Translations under genes and position numbers: made by a program | NCBI GenBank assembly: GCA_050744245.1 | Contig: JBOGGX010000104.1 | Coordinates: 1-18,947, forward strand | DNA: 18,947 nucleotides | Source: JBOGGX01 sp050744245 | GTDB taxonomy: Bacteria; Actinomycetota; Acidimicrobiia; Acidimicrobiales; JBOGGX01 | Reading direction: 5' to 3' | The notes under the pieces: model-generated | Databases searched by the model: none | Seen by the model: only the letters and a program-made list of their open reading frames with translations | What the model was told of the DNA's origin: nothing | In this document: positions 8,142 to 15,391 of the stretch, one piece after another | Position numbering within the stretch: position 1 is the stretch's first letter | How the letters are laid out: every line of letters starts with the position of its first letter

Positions 8142-8314
8142 CGCGAGGTCCCGTTGGCCATGGGGGATAGCTCACGTGGGGGGACGCCCGCGGCAACGCC
8201 CCGGTCGCACCCGCGGGTCGGGAGCCGCCGTTGAATCGGCTCCGACCGACGAGTGCAACCAGTCGTGCCGGTCGTCGACCTCGGCGGCGCGAACCCGGGT
8301 TACCGTCATCGGCC

Positions 8315-8708
8315 TTGGAGTCGGTTGGGATTCGGAAGGTGAAGCGGCCTCCGGGGTGGTATGGGCGGTGGCGGGCGTATGTGCTGGGCGAGGATCGGCA
8401 CGGCGTCTGGCTGTCCACCCCGGCCGGGAGCCTTCCGGGGCAGTGACGGCGAGATGACGGGCGAGTGCGAGGTCGGGCAAGGCAACCGTGACGCGGGCCT
8501 GCCGGTCGTGTCGCTGGTTCCCGTTGACGGCTGGTGGTTCGCGACCTGGTACGGCAGCAGCCCTGACCCGTCGATCTCGGTGGATGTGTGCACGCCAGCG
8601 ACGCTGGTCGACAGTGAATGGACGTACGTCGATCTGGAGGACGTGGGCTGGCAATGGCTGCGCCGGGGGATGGCGATCCCGCTCCCTCCGCTCACCGAGC
8701 TGACCTGA
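8315..8708 (+). pseudogene. DUF402-like protein, frameshifted
   Basis: The first part reads ESVGIRKVKRP, WYGRWRAYVLGEDRHGVWLSTPAGS. It changes frame near 8430-8440 and continues SDGEMTGECEVGQGNRDAGLPVVSLVPVDGWWFATWY, then SISVDVCTPATLVDSEWTYVDLED. The W-x-A-x-LGEDEHGxWL start, the DGWWxAxW centre and the VDI-TP...YVDLD strand are the DUF402 (nucleoside-diphosphate phosphatase-like) pattern. After YVDLE the expected acidic C-terminal segment (D-E-D-E-F) is not seen, so the 3' end may also be lost. The start is uncertain (TTG 8315 or GTG 8339). Function is not assigned. Confidence 0.6.
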
Positions 8709-8720
8709 CATCTGCCGTCC

Positions 8721-8770
8721 AGGTTGTCAGTTTTGGTTGACAGTCCGCAGGTTGTCAGTTCAGACTGACA
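8721..8770 (+). promoter_or_regulatory. Promoter with two tandem TGTCAGT inverted repeats upstream of the HTH/Clp-N pair
   Basis: AGGTTGTCAGTT occurs twice with a 28-base period (8721-8732 and 8749-8760). Each starts an inverted repeat: TGTCAGT-TTTG-GTTGACA (imperfect) and TGTCAGT-TCAG-ACTGACA (perfect). A consensus -35, TTGACA (8737-8742), lies in the first repeat. The -10 position 17-18 bases later (8760-8766, TCAGAC or CAGACT) lies in the second. Transcription would start at about 8772-8774, on the GTG start itself. Binding would therefore block the promoter. Repressor identity is inferred to be the HTH protein or a partner. Confidence 0.6.
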
Positions 8771-8773
8771 GGC

Positions 8774-9004
8774 GTGGATCAGGCGACGGAGTTGGCGGCG
8801 GCGGCCACCCATGACGACCCGGAGGTCGGGTTGGCGGCGGTGGTGGCGTTGCGCGGGTTGTTGGAGCAGCTCGAGGCGTTGCAGGTGAAGGCGGCGCGGG
8901 AACAGGGCTGGACATGGGAGCGCATCGCGCAGGCGTTGGGGATCACCCGCCAGTCGGTGCACAAGAAGTACGCCATCGGGCGGCTGCGGGGGCGGCGATC
9001 ATGA
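8774..9004 (+). CDS. Small helix-turn-helix protein, partner of a Clp-N protein
   Basis: A 76-residue protein. The N-terminal helical half (ATELAAAATHDDPEVGLAAVVALRGLLEQLEALQVKAARE) is followed by a helix-turn-helix, WTWERIAQALGITRQSVHKKYA (about residues 45-67), and a basic tail. Its ATGA overlap with the downstream Clp-N gene implies translational coupling. This small HTH plus Clp-N pair recurs in actinobacteria, and I recall no assigned physiological function. The start is GTG 8774, with no ribosome binding site before it and a promoter that would initiate within a base or two, so the mRNA is probably leaderless. It likely binds the tandem inverted repeats directly upstream (inference). 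Confidence 0.8.
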   Translation: MDQATELAAAATHDDPEVGLAAVVALRGLLEQLEALQVKAAREQGWTWERIAQALGITRQSVHKKYAIGRLRGRRS

Positions 9005-9597
9005 GCGGCACCAAGCAGGGCGACGGGCCTTTGGGCTGGATCCTGCGGACGGCGCAGGAGGAGGCGGAGGCGGCGCGGCATGGCTACTTCGGGGTCGAGC
9101 ATCTGCCGGTGGTCCTGGCCCGAGGCCGTTCTCGGTTCGTGGCCGAGGTGCTGGCCGACCACGGTGTGATCTACGAACGGGCGCGGGATGCCGTCCGTGT
9201 GGTGGTGGGCTCAGGCCGGGGGGACGGGCCGGCGCGGGACGCCGCGACGCTGCTGGGCACGCTGGGCATCGACCTGGGCGAGGTCCGCCGGCGGGTGGAG
9301 GCCCGGTTCGGGCCGAACGCGATCGGCGAGCTCTATGCCAGCTCGGTGGGGTGGAACCTGCGGCCGCGGGGTCCGTTGTGCGGGCCACAGATGAGCCCGC
9401 AGTTCAAGCGCGCGGTGCACAACGCGGTCGGCCGTTGCTGGGACCGGGACAAGATCTCGCCGCAGCTGGAGGAGCGCCTGTTGCTCGGGGCGCTCGACGT
9501 CGACAGCGCCGGACTGCGCGGGGTGCTGGCCGAGCTGGACGTCTCGCCGCCTCGCTTGCGGGAGAGCGTGGTTGCTGCGCTGAGGATCGCGAGCTGA
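9001..9597 (+). CDS. Clp N-terminal (Clp repeat) domain protein without ATPase
   Basis: A 198-residue protein resembling the substrate- or adaptor-binding N-domain of ClpC/ClpA. The first repeat is around WILRTAQEEAEAARHGYFGVEHLPVVLARGRSRFVAEVLADHGV (about residues 12-60), corresponding to the family's A-x-x-x-G-x-x-x-V-G-x-E-H-L-L-x-x-L pattern. The second is around SPQFKRAVHNAVGRCWDRDKISPQLEERLLLGALDVDSAGLRGVLAELDVSP (about 130-185). There is no Walker motif, so it is not a chaperone ATPase. It overlaps the upstream HTH gene by four bases. Possible roles are an adaptor or decoy for Clp protease, or a sensor that modulates the HTH protein. This is inference. Confidence 0.8.
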   Translation: MSGTKQGDGPLGWILRTAQEEAEAARHGYFGVEHLPVVLARGRSRFVAEVLADHGVIYERARDAVRVVVGSGRGDGPARDAATLLGTLGIDLGEVRRRVEARFGPNAIGELYASSVGWNLRPRGPLCGPQMSPQFKRAVHNAVGRCWDRDKISPQLEERLLLGALDVDSAGLRGVLAELDVSPPRLRESVVAALRIAS

Positions 9598-9610
9598 CCT
9601 GCTTAGGTCA
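9595..9610. repeat. Inverted repeat at the end of the Clp-N gene
   Basis: TGACCT-GCTT-AGGTCA includes the Clp-N stop codon. It lies between convergent genes (Clp-N and tetR). It may form a weak hairpin, but there is no T tract, so terminator function is doubtful. Confidence 0.35.
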
Positions 9611-9638
9611 TCCCCGGTCGGGTACGCCCGCGGCTCGC

Positions 9639-10346
9639 TCAGGGTTGACGTGACCCCTTGATGATGAGGTCGAGGCCGTTGGTGAACATGTCGCCGGCGT
9701 CGGTGCCGCAGACGTCGAGTGCGGTGTCGATGAGGCGGTCGGGGGCATCGGCGGGCAGGGCGCGAGCGATGCGCCGGAGGCGTTGGCGTTCGGCGGTGGC
9801 GGGGTCGGTGCTGGTGGTGGGCGTGCAGTAGGAGCATTCGGCGAGGGCGCAGCCGAGCGCGAAGGCCGTGACGGTGCAGATGGCGCTGGCTGCGTCGCGC
9901 CGGTCGGGCCAGCCGGGTGTCGCGCGTTCGAGTTGGGTGGCGATGACTTCGAGCATCGGGGTCGGGAAGACGTCGCCAGCCACGAGCAGGGGGAGGGCGT
10001 TGGGATGCTGGCGCACGGCATCGCGCACGGCGGTGCCGAGCGTGTGGAGCCAGCCGGCCCAGTCGTCAGTGGGCGGGGCACTGGCGGCGACCTCGTTCCA
10101 GATGAGCTCGGCGATGCCCGTGATGAGGTCGTCTTTGTTGGCGACGCGCTTGTAGAGCGACATCGGTTCCATGTCGAGCTCGGCGGCGAGGCGGCGGACG
10201 GTCAGGGCGTCGAGGCCCTCTCGGTCGACGAGGTCGAGCGCGGCGGCGATGACCTCGTGGCGGCCGGTCGCGCCCCGAGGCCGCCGTCGGGTGGTCTTCG
10301 TCGCCGCGCTCGTCTGGTCGGTCGTCGCGGTACTCACAGTTGCCAT
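9639..10346 (-). CDS. TetR family repressor with TetR-type C-terminal domain
   Basis: A 235-residue regulator. After a Thr/Arg-rich leader, the N-terminal HTH reads HEVIAAALDLVDREGLDALTVRRLAAELDMEPMSLYKRVANKDDLI. The C-terminal ligand domain (WAGWLHTLGTAVRDAVRQHPNALPLL, then FALGCALAECSYC and a terminal DMFTNGLDLIIKG) resembles the tetracycline-repressor class (TetR_C). ATG 10346 is preferred, with AGGTGAG 7 bases upstream; an in-frame GTG lies at 10358. It is divergent from the ABC operon that leads into merB, with only 66 bases between starts. It therefore very probably represses that operon and itself. The cysteines in the ligand domain might matter if the effector is a thiol-reactive metal; this is speculation. 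Confidence 0.88.
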   Translation of the reverse strand: MATVSTATTDQTSAATKTTRRRPRGATGRHEVIAAALDLVDREGLDALTVRRLAAELDMEPMSLYKRVANKDDLITGIAELIWNEVAASAPPTDDWAGWLHTLGTAVRDAVRQHPNALPLLVAGDVFPTPMLEVIATQLERATPGWPDRRDAASAICTVTAFALGCALAECSYCTPTTSTDPATAERQRLRRIARALPADAPDRLIDTALDVCGTDAGDMFTNGLDLIIKGSRQP

Positions 10347-10358
10347 AGTAGCTCTCAC

Positions 10359-10412
10359 CTGTAATCTCCATCGTTAGTATACAGTGTAGTCGACAAGCGA
10401 AGGGGTAGTCCG
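10359..10412. promoter_or_regulatory. Divergent promoter/operator between tetR and the ABC operon
   Basis: An AT-rich island holds an imperfect dyad TATAC-A-GTGTA (10378-10388, one mismatch per arm). TAGTAT (10375-10380) can serve as the plus-strand -10, and TATACT on the minus strand is a perfect -10 for tetR. Clear -35 boxes are not seen. AAGGGG at about 10400 is the ribosome binding site for the ATPase ATG 10413. The layout fits TetR binding that blocks both directions. Confidence 0.5.
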
Positions 10413-11411
10413 ATGAGCACGACGACGAGAACCCGGGACACGCCGACGCCGGACGCCGTGGCCGAGCGGCCGGTCGTGTTGGACGCTCGGGCGCTGACAA
10501 AGGTCTTCGGCTCGGGCGAGACCGTGTTGCGCGCGGTCGACGAGGTCGATGTGGTGGTGCGCGCCGGGGAGGTGGTCGGTCTTCTGGGCCCGAACGGGGC
10601 GGGCAAGACGACCACGATCAAGATGATCTGCGGGCTGGTCACCCCGACCAGCGGTTCGGTGGCGATCGGGGGCGTCGACCTGGGGCGTCGACGGGGCGCC
10701 GCGGTCCGCCAGCTGGGCGCGGTGCTGGAGGGGGGCCGCAACGTGTACTGGGCGCTCTCGGCGTGGCAGAACCTCGTCTACTTCGGGCGCCTCCGGGGGC
10801 TGCGCACCCGCGAGTTCGCGCCCCGCGCGGAGTGGCTGTTGCGGGAGCTGGGGCTGTGGGAGCGCCGCCATCAGGCCGTCGGGGGCTTCTCCCGGGGGAT
10901 GCAGCAGAAGGTGGCCATCGCCGCCGCGCTGGTCAGCGACCCGGCGCTCCTGCTGCTGGACGAGCCCACCATCGGCCTCGACGTGGCCGCCTCGCGCACG
11001 GTGAAGGACTGGGTTCGGCGGCTCGCCGCCGAGGAGCACAAGGCGGTCGTGCTGACCACACACCAGCTGGCTGTCGCGCAAGAGCTGTCGCACCGGGTGG
11101 CGGTCATCAACCAGGGCCGGATCGTGGCGGACCGACCCGTCGGCGAGCTGTTGGAGCAGTTCCGGGAGGACCGCTACCAGGTCGAGGTCGGTGTCCCGCC
11201 CGACCGGGTGCCGCCCGCCATCGTGCATGACATCGTTGCCACCGACGCCGGCGACGACCACAGGGGCCAAACCACCTTGGGGGTAGCGAGCGACCAGCTC
11301 CAGGACGTGCTGGACGTGCTGGTCCGCCGGCGGGTGCCGGTGGTGGGCGTCGCCCCGGTGCAACACGATCTGGAGGAGGTCTTCGTGCGGCTGGTGGGCA
11401 GCGACCGATGA
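10413..11411 (+). CDS. ABC transporter ATP-binding subunit (DrrA-like)
   Basis: A 332-residue nucleotide-binding subunit. Walker A is GPNGAGKTT (about residues 59-67), the signature region is FSRGMQQK (159-166, departing from LSGGQ), Walker B is LLLLDEPTIGLD (179-190) and the switch histidine is in TTH (217). The usual Q-loop glutamine position reads VLEGGRNVY. A C-terminal extension ends LEEVFVRLVG. It overlaps the first permease by ATGA, and that one overlaps the second permease the same way, so the three form a translationally coupled exporter. Repression by the divergent TetR is inferred. The substrate is unknown; the neighbouring merB raises the possibility of an organomercurial, antibiotic or other toxicant. 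Confidence 0.92.
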   Translation: MSTTTRTRDTPTPDAVAERPVVLDARALTKVFGSGETVLRAVDEVDVVVRAGEVVGLLGPNGAGKTTTIKMICGLVTPTSGSVAIGGVDLGRRRGAAVRQLGAVLEGGRNVYWALSAWQNLVYFGRLRGLRTREFAPRAEWLLRELGLWERRHQAVGGFSRGMQQKVAIAAALVSDPALLLLDEPTIGLDVAASRTVKDWVRRLAAEEHKAVVLTTHQLAVAQELSHRVAVINQGRIVADRPVGELLEQFREDRYQVEVGVPPDRVPPAIVHDIVATDAGDDHRGQTTLGVASDQLQDVLDVLVRRRVPVVGVAPVQHDLEEVFVRLVGSDR

Positions 11412-12238
11412 TCGCCGCCACGACACCGTTCGAGGGCCGCGCTGTCCCGGCCAAGGACCGGGCCCGCATGGTCGCGAACGAGGCCGCCAAGGGCGTGCGG
11501 CTGTTGTGGGCCTACCGGGCGACCCTGGTGCCGACCGTGGGCGGCGGGATCGCCACCTACCTGGTGTTCCAGTACTTCGTCGGGGGCGGGCGGATCCTCG
11601 ACGAGCTCGTCGCCGAGACCGCGCCGGCGATGTTCGCCTATCTCGTGACCTACGGGATCACCATGCGGCTGGTGGCGGGGATTCTGGAGGAACGCAACGC
11701 CGGCACCCTCGAGCAGATCCACCTCAGCCCGCTGCCTGCCTGGCAGCTGGCCATCGGCCGGCTCAGCGCGGCCGTGGGCGAGGCCGTGTTCGTCGGCGCC
11801 ACGGTGATGGCGGTGGTGCTGGCCGTCCAGGGCGTCGAGTACCCCTTGCGGCCCGCCGCCCTGGTCCCGCTCGCCTTGACCGTGGCGGGAGCCGCGGGGT
11901 TCGCGCTGCTGATCGCTGCGGCGAGCTTCACCTACCCGGGCATCGGCGCCCTGGTCCACATCGTGCAGATGGCGATCATGGCCCTCAACGGCACCATCGC
12001 GCCGGCCGAGTTGTTCCCCCGGTGGCTGGAGATCATCGCCAAGCTGGCCCCCACCACGCTCGGCATCGAGGCCACCCGCAGCATCCTCACCGACGGCGAG
12101 TCGCTGGGCGACCTGTGGGGCTCGGGCGCTCTCGGCTGGCTCGTCCTCCACACGATGTTTCTCGTGGCTGCGGGCTGGGCGGTCTACCAATGGCAGATCC
12201 GCCGGGGGCTACGGCACGGAAGGTTGGGCCCGGCATGA
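11408..12238 (+). CDS. ABC-2 type permease, first of two
   Basis: A 276-residue ABC-2 membrane subunit with about six hydrophobic segments. These include PTVGGGIATYLVFQYFVGG, FAYLVTYGITMRLVAGIL, FVGATVMAVVLAVQG and LTVAGAAGFALLIAAASF, with a final helix near LVLHTMFLVAAGWAVYQW. After the second segment comes the cytoplasmic coupling stretch EERNAGTLEQIHLSPLPAWQLAIGRL, shared almost exactly with the next permease. The start ATG 11408 overlaps the ATPase stop. It most likely pairs with the downstream paralogue as a heterodimeric channel. Confidence 0.88.
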   Translation: MIAATTPFEGRAVPAKDRARMVANEAAKGVRLLWAYRATLVPTVGGGIATYLVFQYFVGGGRILDELVAETAPAMFAYLVTYGITMRLVAGILEERNAGTLEQIHLSPLPAWQLAIGRLSAAVGEAVFVGATVMAVVLAVQGVEYPLRPAALVPLALTVAGAAGFALLIAAASFTYPGIGALVHIVQMAIMALNGTIAPAELFPRWLEIIAKLAPTTLGIEATRSILTDGESLGDLWGSGALGWLVLHTMFLVAAGWAVYQWQIRRGLRHGRLGPA

Positions 12239-13125
12239 CCGCACCCAGCATCCCCGCCACAACCGTTGCCCCGGCCGTCTCCTCGTCGGCATCCCGACCC
12301 ACCGTGGCCGCCACCCTGGTCGCGATCGGCAACGAGGTCGACAAGGGCCTGCGGTTCGGGTGGGCCGAACGCCGTCAGATCGTGCTGGAACTGGCGATGT
12401 TCGTGCCGCTGTTCCTGCTGTTCGCGGCGGTGGCCGGTCAGGGCGACGCCATCGTGACAGGGCGCTTCGCGTGGACCTTCGACGACCGCCGCACTGCGTC
12501 CCTCCTGGTCGGGTTCAGCCTCGGGATGTTCTTCTTCCTCCAGGTCCAGAAGTACTTCTGGCGCCAACTGGGCGAGATCCAAGCCGGGACCCTCGAACAG
12601 GTCTACCTCAGCCCCCTGCCCTGGTGGGCCCTCGCCGCCGTCGGGCGCGTCCTGGCCGGGATCCTCGAGACCACCTTCGTCATCGGCACCCTCAACCTGG
12701 TCGTGGCCCTCACGGTCGGCGTCCACATCCCCCACTGGAACCCGACCGTGCTCGTGCCCATGGGCTTCCTGGTGGCCGGGAGTATCGGCTATTCGCTCGC
12801 GATCGGCGGCCTCACCCTGCTGTGGAAGCGGATCGAGATGCTCAACGAGATGCTGCTGATCGTGCTGTTCTTCGCCGGCGGCGTCATGGTCACCCTCGAT
12901 GACATGCCCGCCTGGATGGCGGCGGTTGGCCGGCTCCTACCGGTCACCCATCCCATCACCGCAGCCCGCCGAGTCCTGCTCGACGGCGGCGGCCTCGCCC
13001 TCACCGGCGACGGCGGTCTGCTCCCCATGGCCGCCCTGGCCGCTGGGTGGCTCGCCGCGGGCGCCTACGCCTTCCACCGGGCCGCGCGGCGTGTTCGCCG
13101 CGACGGCACGCTCACCCGCTACTGA
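12235..13125 (+). CDS. ABC-2 type permease, second of two
   Basis: A 296-residue paralogue of the preceding permease. After a Ser/Thr/Ala-rich N-terminus it has six hydrophobic segments (for example VLELAMFVPLFLLFAAVAG, SLLVGFSLGMFFFLQV and MLLIVLFFAGGVMVTL). The same coupling motif appears as GEIQAGTLEQVYLSPLPWWALAAVGR. The C-terminus is basic (RAARRVRRDGTL). The start ATG 12235 overlaps the stop of the first permease by four bases; the open frame upstream of this ATG is only the shadow of that gene. merB follows 36 bases after the stop with its own ribosome binding site and no visible promoter or terminator between. Confidence 0.88.
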   Translation: MTAPSIPATTVAPAVSSSASRPTVAATLVAIGNEVDKGLRFGWAERRQIVLELAMFVPLFLLFAAVAGQGDAIVTGRFAWTFDDRRTASLLVGFSLGMFFFLQVQKYFWRQLGEIQAGTLEQVYLSPLPWWALAAVGRVLAGILETTFVIGTLNLVVALTVGVHIPHWNPTVLVPMGFLVAGSIGYSLAIGGLTLLWKRIEMLNEMLLIVLFFAGGVMVTLDDMPAWMAAVGRLLPVTHPITAARRVLLDGGGLALTGDGGLLPMAALAAGWLAAGAYAFHRAARRVRRDGTLTRY

Positions 13126-13161
13126 CCGACAATGATCGGCCTCGGCGAGGAGGTGTCCACC

Positions 13162-13782
13162 ATGACCGACTTCCCCGGTAGCGGTTGTCCGCCGCGTCAG
13201 CTCGACCGGGCAGTCACCGCGTTCCAGCGCCATGCCTTCGCGGCGCTCCTCACCGGTGAGGCTCCACGGGTCTCGGACGTGGCCGAGGCGGCCAGCCGGG
13301 ACACGGTCGGTGTCGCCAACGCCGTCGCCTGGCTGCAGGCGCACGGGCGGCTCGAACGCGACGGGGACCTGCTCATCGGCGCCCACGGACTCACCCGCCG
13401 CCCCACCGCCCACACGCTCGCGATCGGCGAGCAACGGCTGCACACCTGGTGTGCCTACGACGCGGTGGCCATCCCCGTCGCCCTCGGGGAAACCGCCCGC
13501 GCCACCACGACCTGCCCGACCTGCGACCGTGAGCTGGTACTCGACATCACTGACGGCCACCTCCCCGATACCGACGGCCCAGGGCCGGTCCCGTGGATGC
13601 CGCTCGGCCCGTGCGAGAACGTCATGGACGACTTCTGCGTCCACTCCAACCTGTTCTGCGGCCCCGAACACCTCGACACCTGGCGCCACGCCGCCGGTGA
13701 CCCGCCCGGCGAGATCGTCACGCTCGCCAAGGTCCCCGCCCTGGCCCGACTGGCGTGGGCCGACGTCGCCACGCTCCCGTGA
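13162..13782 (+). CDS. merB: Organomercurial lyase (alkylmercury lyase) MerB
   Basis: A 206-residue MerB-family enzyme that cleaves the carbon-mercury bond of organomercurials and releases Hg(II) for MerA. An N-terminal helical wHTH-like domain (AALLTGEAPRVSDVAEAASRDTVGVANAVAWLQAHG) precedes the catalytic core. The catalytic set is in register with the plasmid R831b enzyme (Cys96, Asp99, Cys159): HTWCAYD gives Cys97 and Asp100, and DDFCVHSNLFC gives Cys159. Cys118 lies close to the structural Cys117 and belongs to a CPTC pair; C151 and C166 are extra. The start is ATG 13162, chosen because GAGGAGG (13147-13153) lies 8 bases before it. It overlaps the NUDIX gene as GTGA. It follows the ABC permeases closely, and no MerR-type operator is visible before it. 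Confidence 0.85.
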   Translation: MTDFPGSGCPPRQLDRAVTAFQRHAFAALLTGEAPRVSDVAEAASRDTVGVANAVAWLQAHGRLERDGDLLIGAHGLTRRPTAHTLAIGEQRLHTWCAYDAVAIPVALGETARATTTCPTCDRELVLDITDGHLPDTDGPGPVPWMPLGPCENVMDDFCVHSNLFCGPEHLDTWRHAAGDPPGEIVTLAKVPALARLAWADVATLP

Positions 13783-14367
13783 CTGACGAACCAAAGAGCC
13801 CCACCTGGTCGCCGGAGATGATCGACCCCGGTGGCCCTGTCGACCCCGCGCTGGCGCCACAGCCGGTCGACGAGGTGGATCGGCCCGCTGCCTTCACGTT
13901 GATGGCACTGGGCTGGTATCCACCGGAGCACGCGAGCACCCAGTCCTACGGGTTCTGCTTCACCCCAGACGGGCTCGTCGTGCTGGTCCAAGCCGACGAC
14001 GGCTTCTGGAACCTCCCGGGAGGCCAGCTCCAAGCGGGTGAGACCGCCCGCGACGCGCTGGTGCGCGAGGTCGCCGAGGAAGCCTGCGCCCGCGTGATCG
14101 ACTGTCGATACCTCGCCTGCCAACACGTCTGGGACCCCCAAGCACCCCACGGGCCCACCAGCCACTACCAGACCCGCTGGTGGGCACGCGTCGAGCTCGA
14201 CCCGTGGGAACCCCACCACGAAATGGTTCAACGCCTCCCGGTCCCACCCGACCGGGTCCTCACCACCCTCTCCTGGCGGTCCAAAGCCATCGCCGCCCGC
14301 CTCCTCGACGCGGCGGTGCTACAGGACCACCTGACCCGGGGACGGCGCCCCCCGTTCTCGCCCGTAG
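13779..14367 (+). CDS. NUDIX hydrolase, 3' end frameshifted in a C run
   Basis: A NUDIX-fold hydrolase, a family that cleaves nucleoside-diphosphate-linked compounds. The NUDIX box is GGQLQAGETARDALVREVAEEACARV (about residues 81-106), matching G-x5-E-x7-REV-x-EE, although the usual Gly after EE-x is Cys. The preceding PDGLVVLVQADDGFWNLPG strand is typical. The start GTG 13779 overlaps the merB stop as GTGA, so it is translationally coupled to merB. The read frame runs on to 14780, through sequence antisense to the membrane protein gene. A one-base change in the six-C run at about 14348-14353 would end it at TAG 14365-14367, giving about 195 residues. That end fits the convergent neighbour (stop 14389). 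A link to mercury detoxification is suggested only by the coupling. Confidence 0.75.
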
Positions 14368-14388
14368 CCGGCGGGAACGGTCGGGTGC

Positions 14389-14908
14389 TCAGCCCGCGCT
14401 CGAACCGTCCGGAACGGCGTGCCGCTCGGCAGTGTCGACGGGCCAGAAGACCATGCAGCCGATCTGGTCGTCGCGGCGCACACCCAGTTGGACACGGCCA
14501 GGACCTCACAGCCGGCGTAGCCCCGGACCGCGGCGAGCAGCATCGAGATCCCATAGAACAGGAGCGCCGCGTCGCTGGTCACCGACAGGGCCGGGGCGTA
14601 CGACGGCGTCAGGTACAAGGCGGCGAACACCGCGACGTTGACCAGGTGCGCGAGCGGTCCGGTCGCCTCAGACGACTGGGCTGGTGGCCAACGCGCCATC
14701 GCTGCCAGCCGAGCACCACGAGCGGGAAGCCCACTAAACCCAGAACCCAAGCCCAGGGATCGAGGCCGGCCGACAGGTGACCCTCGACCACGCTGCCCAC
14801 CAGGAGCGCCCCGACCAGGGCCCGCGCGGCCGTTCCCCACGGCCCGATCGACCGGCGGCTGCCGCCGGTCCGCTCATCGACGTGGGTGGGCGCGGTGTCG
14901 CCTGTCAC
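14389..14908 (-). pseudogene. Four-helix membrane protein under a MerR-type operator, frameshifted twice
   Basis: Read across two frame changes (about 14665 and 14480), this is a protein of about 173 residues with four hydrophobic segments: RALVGALLVGSVVEGHLS, WVLGLVGFPLVVLGW, LVNVAVFAALYL and LLFYGISMLLAAVRGYAGCE. It has a conserved-looking tail, GCEVLAVSNWV, RRDDQIGCMVFWPVD, containing two cysteines. GTG 14908 is the likely start. I recall similar small membrane proteins near actinobacterial MerR genes, but I cannot name the family with certainty. The MerR-like promoter just upstream and the lack of merT, merP or merC suggest a role in mercury handling. Both frame changes are one-base losses relative to a continuous product, so decay or sequence error is possible. 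Confidence 0.65.
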
Positions 14909-14925
14909 GATGGTGACCGTACAGC

Positions 14926-14955
14926 CGTACAGCCTCCGGTCCACTGGAGGGTCAA
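14926..14955 (-). promoter_or_regulatory. MerR-type operator/promoter of the membrane protein gene
   Basis: On the minus strand: TTGACC, then an 18-base spacer CTCCAGTGGACCGGAGGC, then TGTACG. The spacer carries the CCTCC/GGAGG dyad between -35 and -10, with a longer than normal spacing, as MerR-family activators require. It closely resembles the site before merA. Transcription would start about 11 bases before GTG 14908. Confidence 0.7.
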
Positions 14956-14964
14956 GCCACGGCG

Positions 14965-15375
14965 TCAGAGCGGGCGGTGGGGGGCGATGACGTGGCAGAC
15001 CCGCTGAGGGTCGCACTCGGCCGGGTCCAGGCCGTGCGCTCGGGCGGCGAGGCGGCGCAGGTCGCCCTCGAGGCGTTGCAGCTCGATGATGCGCTGGCCC
15101 ATCTCGTCCGCCCGCCGTTCGAGCAGCTCGACCACATGGGTGCAGGGGGTCTGGCCCCGTTCGCGGAGGGCGACGACTTGGCCGATCTCGCCGAGGGTCA
15201 GCCCGACGGCCTGGGCGGCTCGGATGAACGCGAGGCGATCGATGGCCGGGGCGTCGTAGTCGCGATAACCCGACGATGTGCGCTCGGGCGGGTCCACCAC
15301 GCCGATGTCCTCGTAGTAGCGGATGGTCTTGACCGGGACACCCGATCGGTCCGCGAGCTCACCGATGCGCACCAC
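14965..15375 (-). CDS. merR: MerR family metal-responsive regulator
   Basis: A 136-residue MerR-family activator. The N-terminal winged HTH reads RIGELADRSGVPVKTIRYYEDIGVVDPP, with the wing SSGYRDY (about residues 3-40), followed by AFIRAAQAVGLTLGEIGQVV. A long dimerisation helix (VVELLERRADEMGQRIIELQRLEGDLRRLA) ends in the metal-binding region. Cysteines are at 78 (TPC), 121 (AEC) and 127 (RVC), a three-cysteine set comparable to Hg(II)-binding C82/C117/C126 of Tn501 MerR but with different spacing. The metal is therefore inferred from the adjacent merA and merB. The start is GTG 15375. It is divergent from merA, with a MerR operator 17 bases upstream of its start, and a second operator lies just beyond its 3' end. 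Confidence 0.82.
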   Translation of the reverse strand: MVRIGELADRSGVPVKTIRYYEDIGVVDPPERTSSGYRDYDAPAIDRLAFIRAAQAVGLTLGEIGQVVALRERGQTPCTHVVELLERRADEMGQRIIELQRLEGDLRRLAARAHGLDPAECDPQRVCHVIAPHRPL

Positions 15376-15391
15376 ATCAGGCTACGCCCCT

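Noticed and set aside
11506..12234. Long N-terminal extension of the second permease
   Set aside because: It is the out-of-frame shadow of the first permease; ATG 12235 overlaps its stop.
14368..14780. C-terminal extension of the NUDIX protein to 14780
   Set aside because: The Arg-rich tail is antisense to the membrane protein gene and follows a C homopolymer; a one-base slip gives a stop at 14365-14367.
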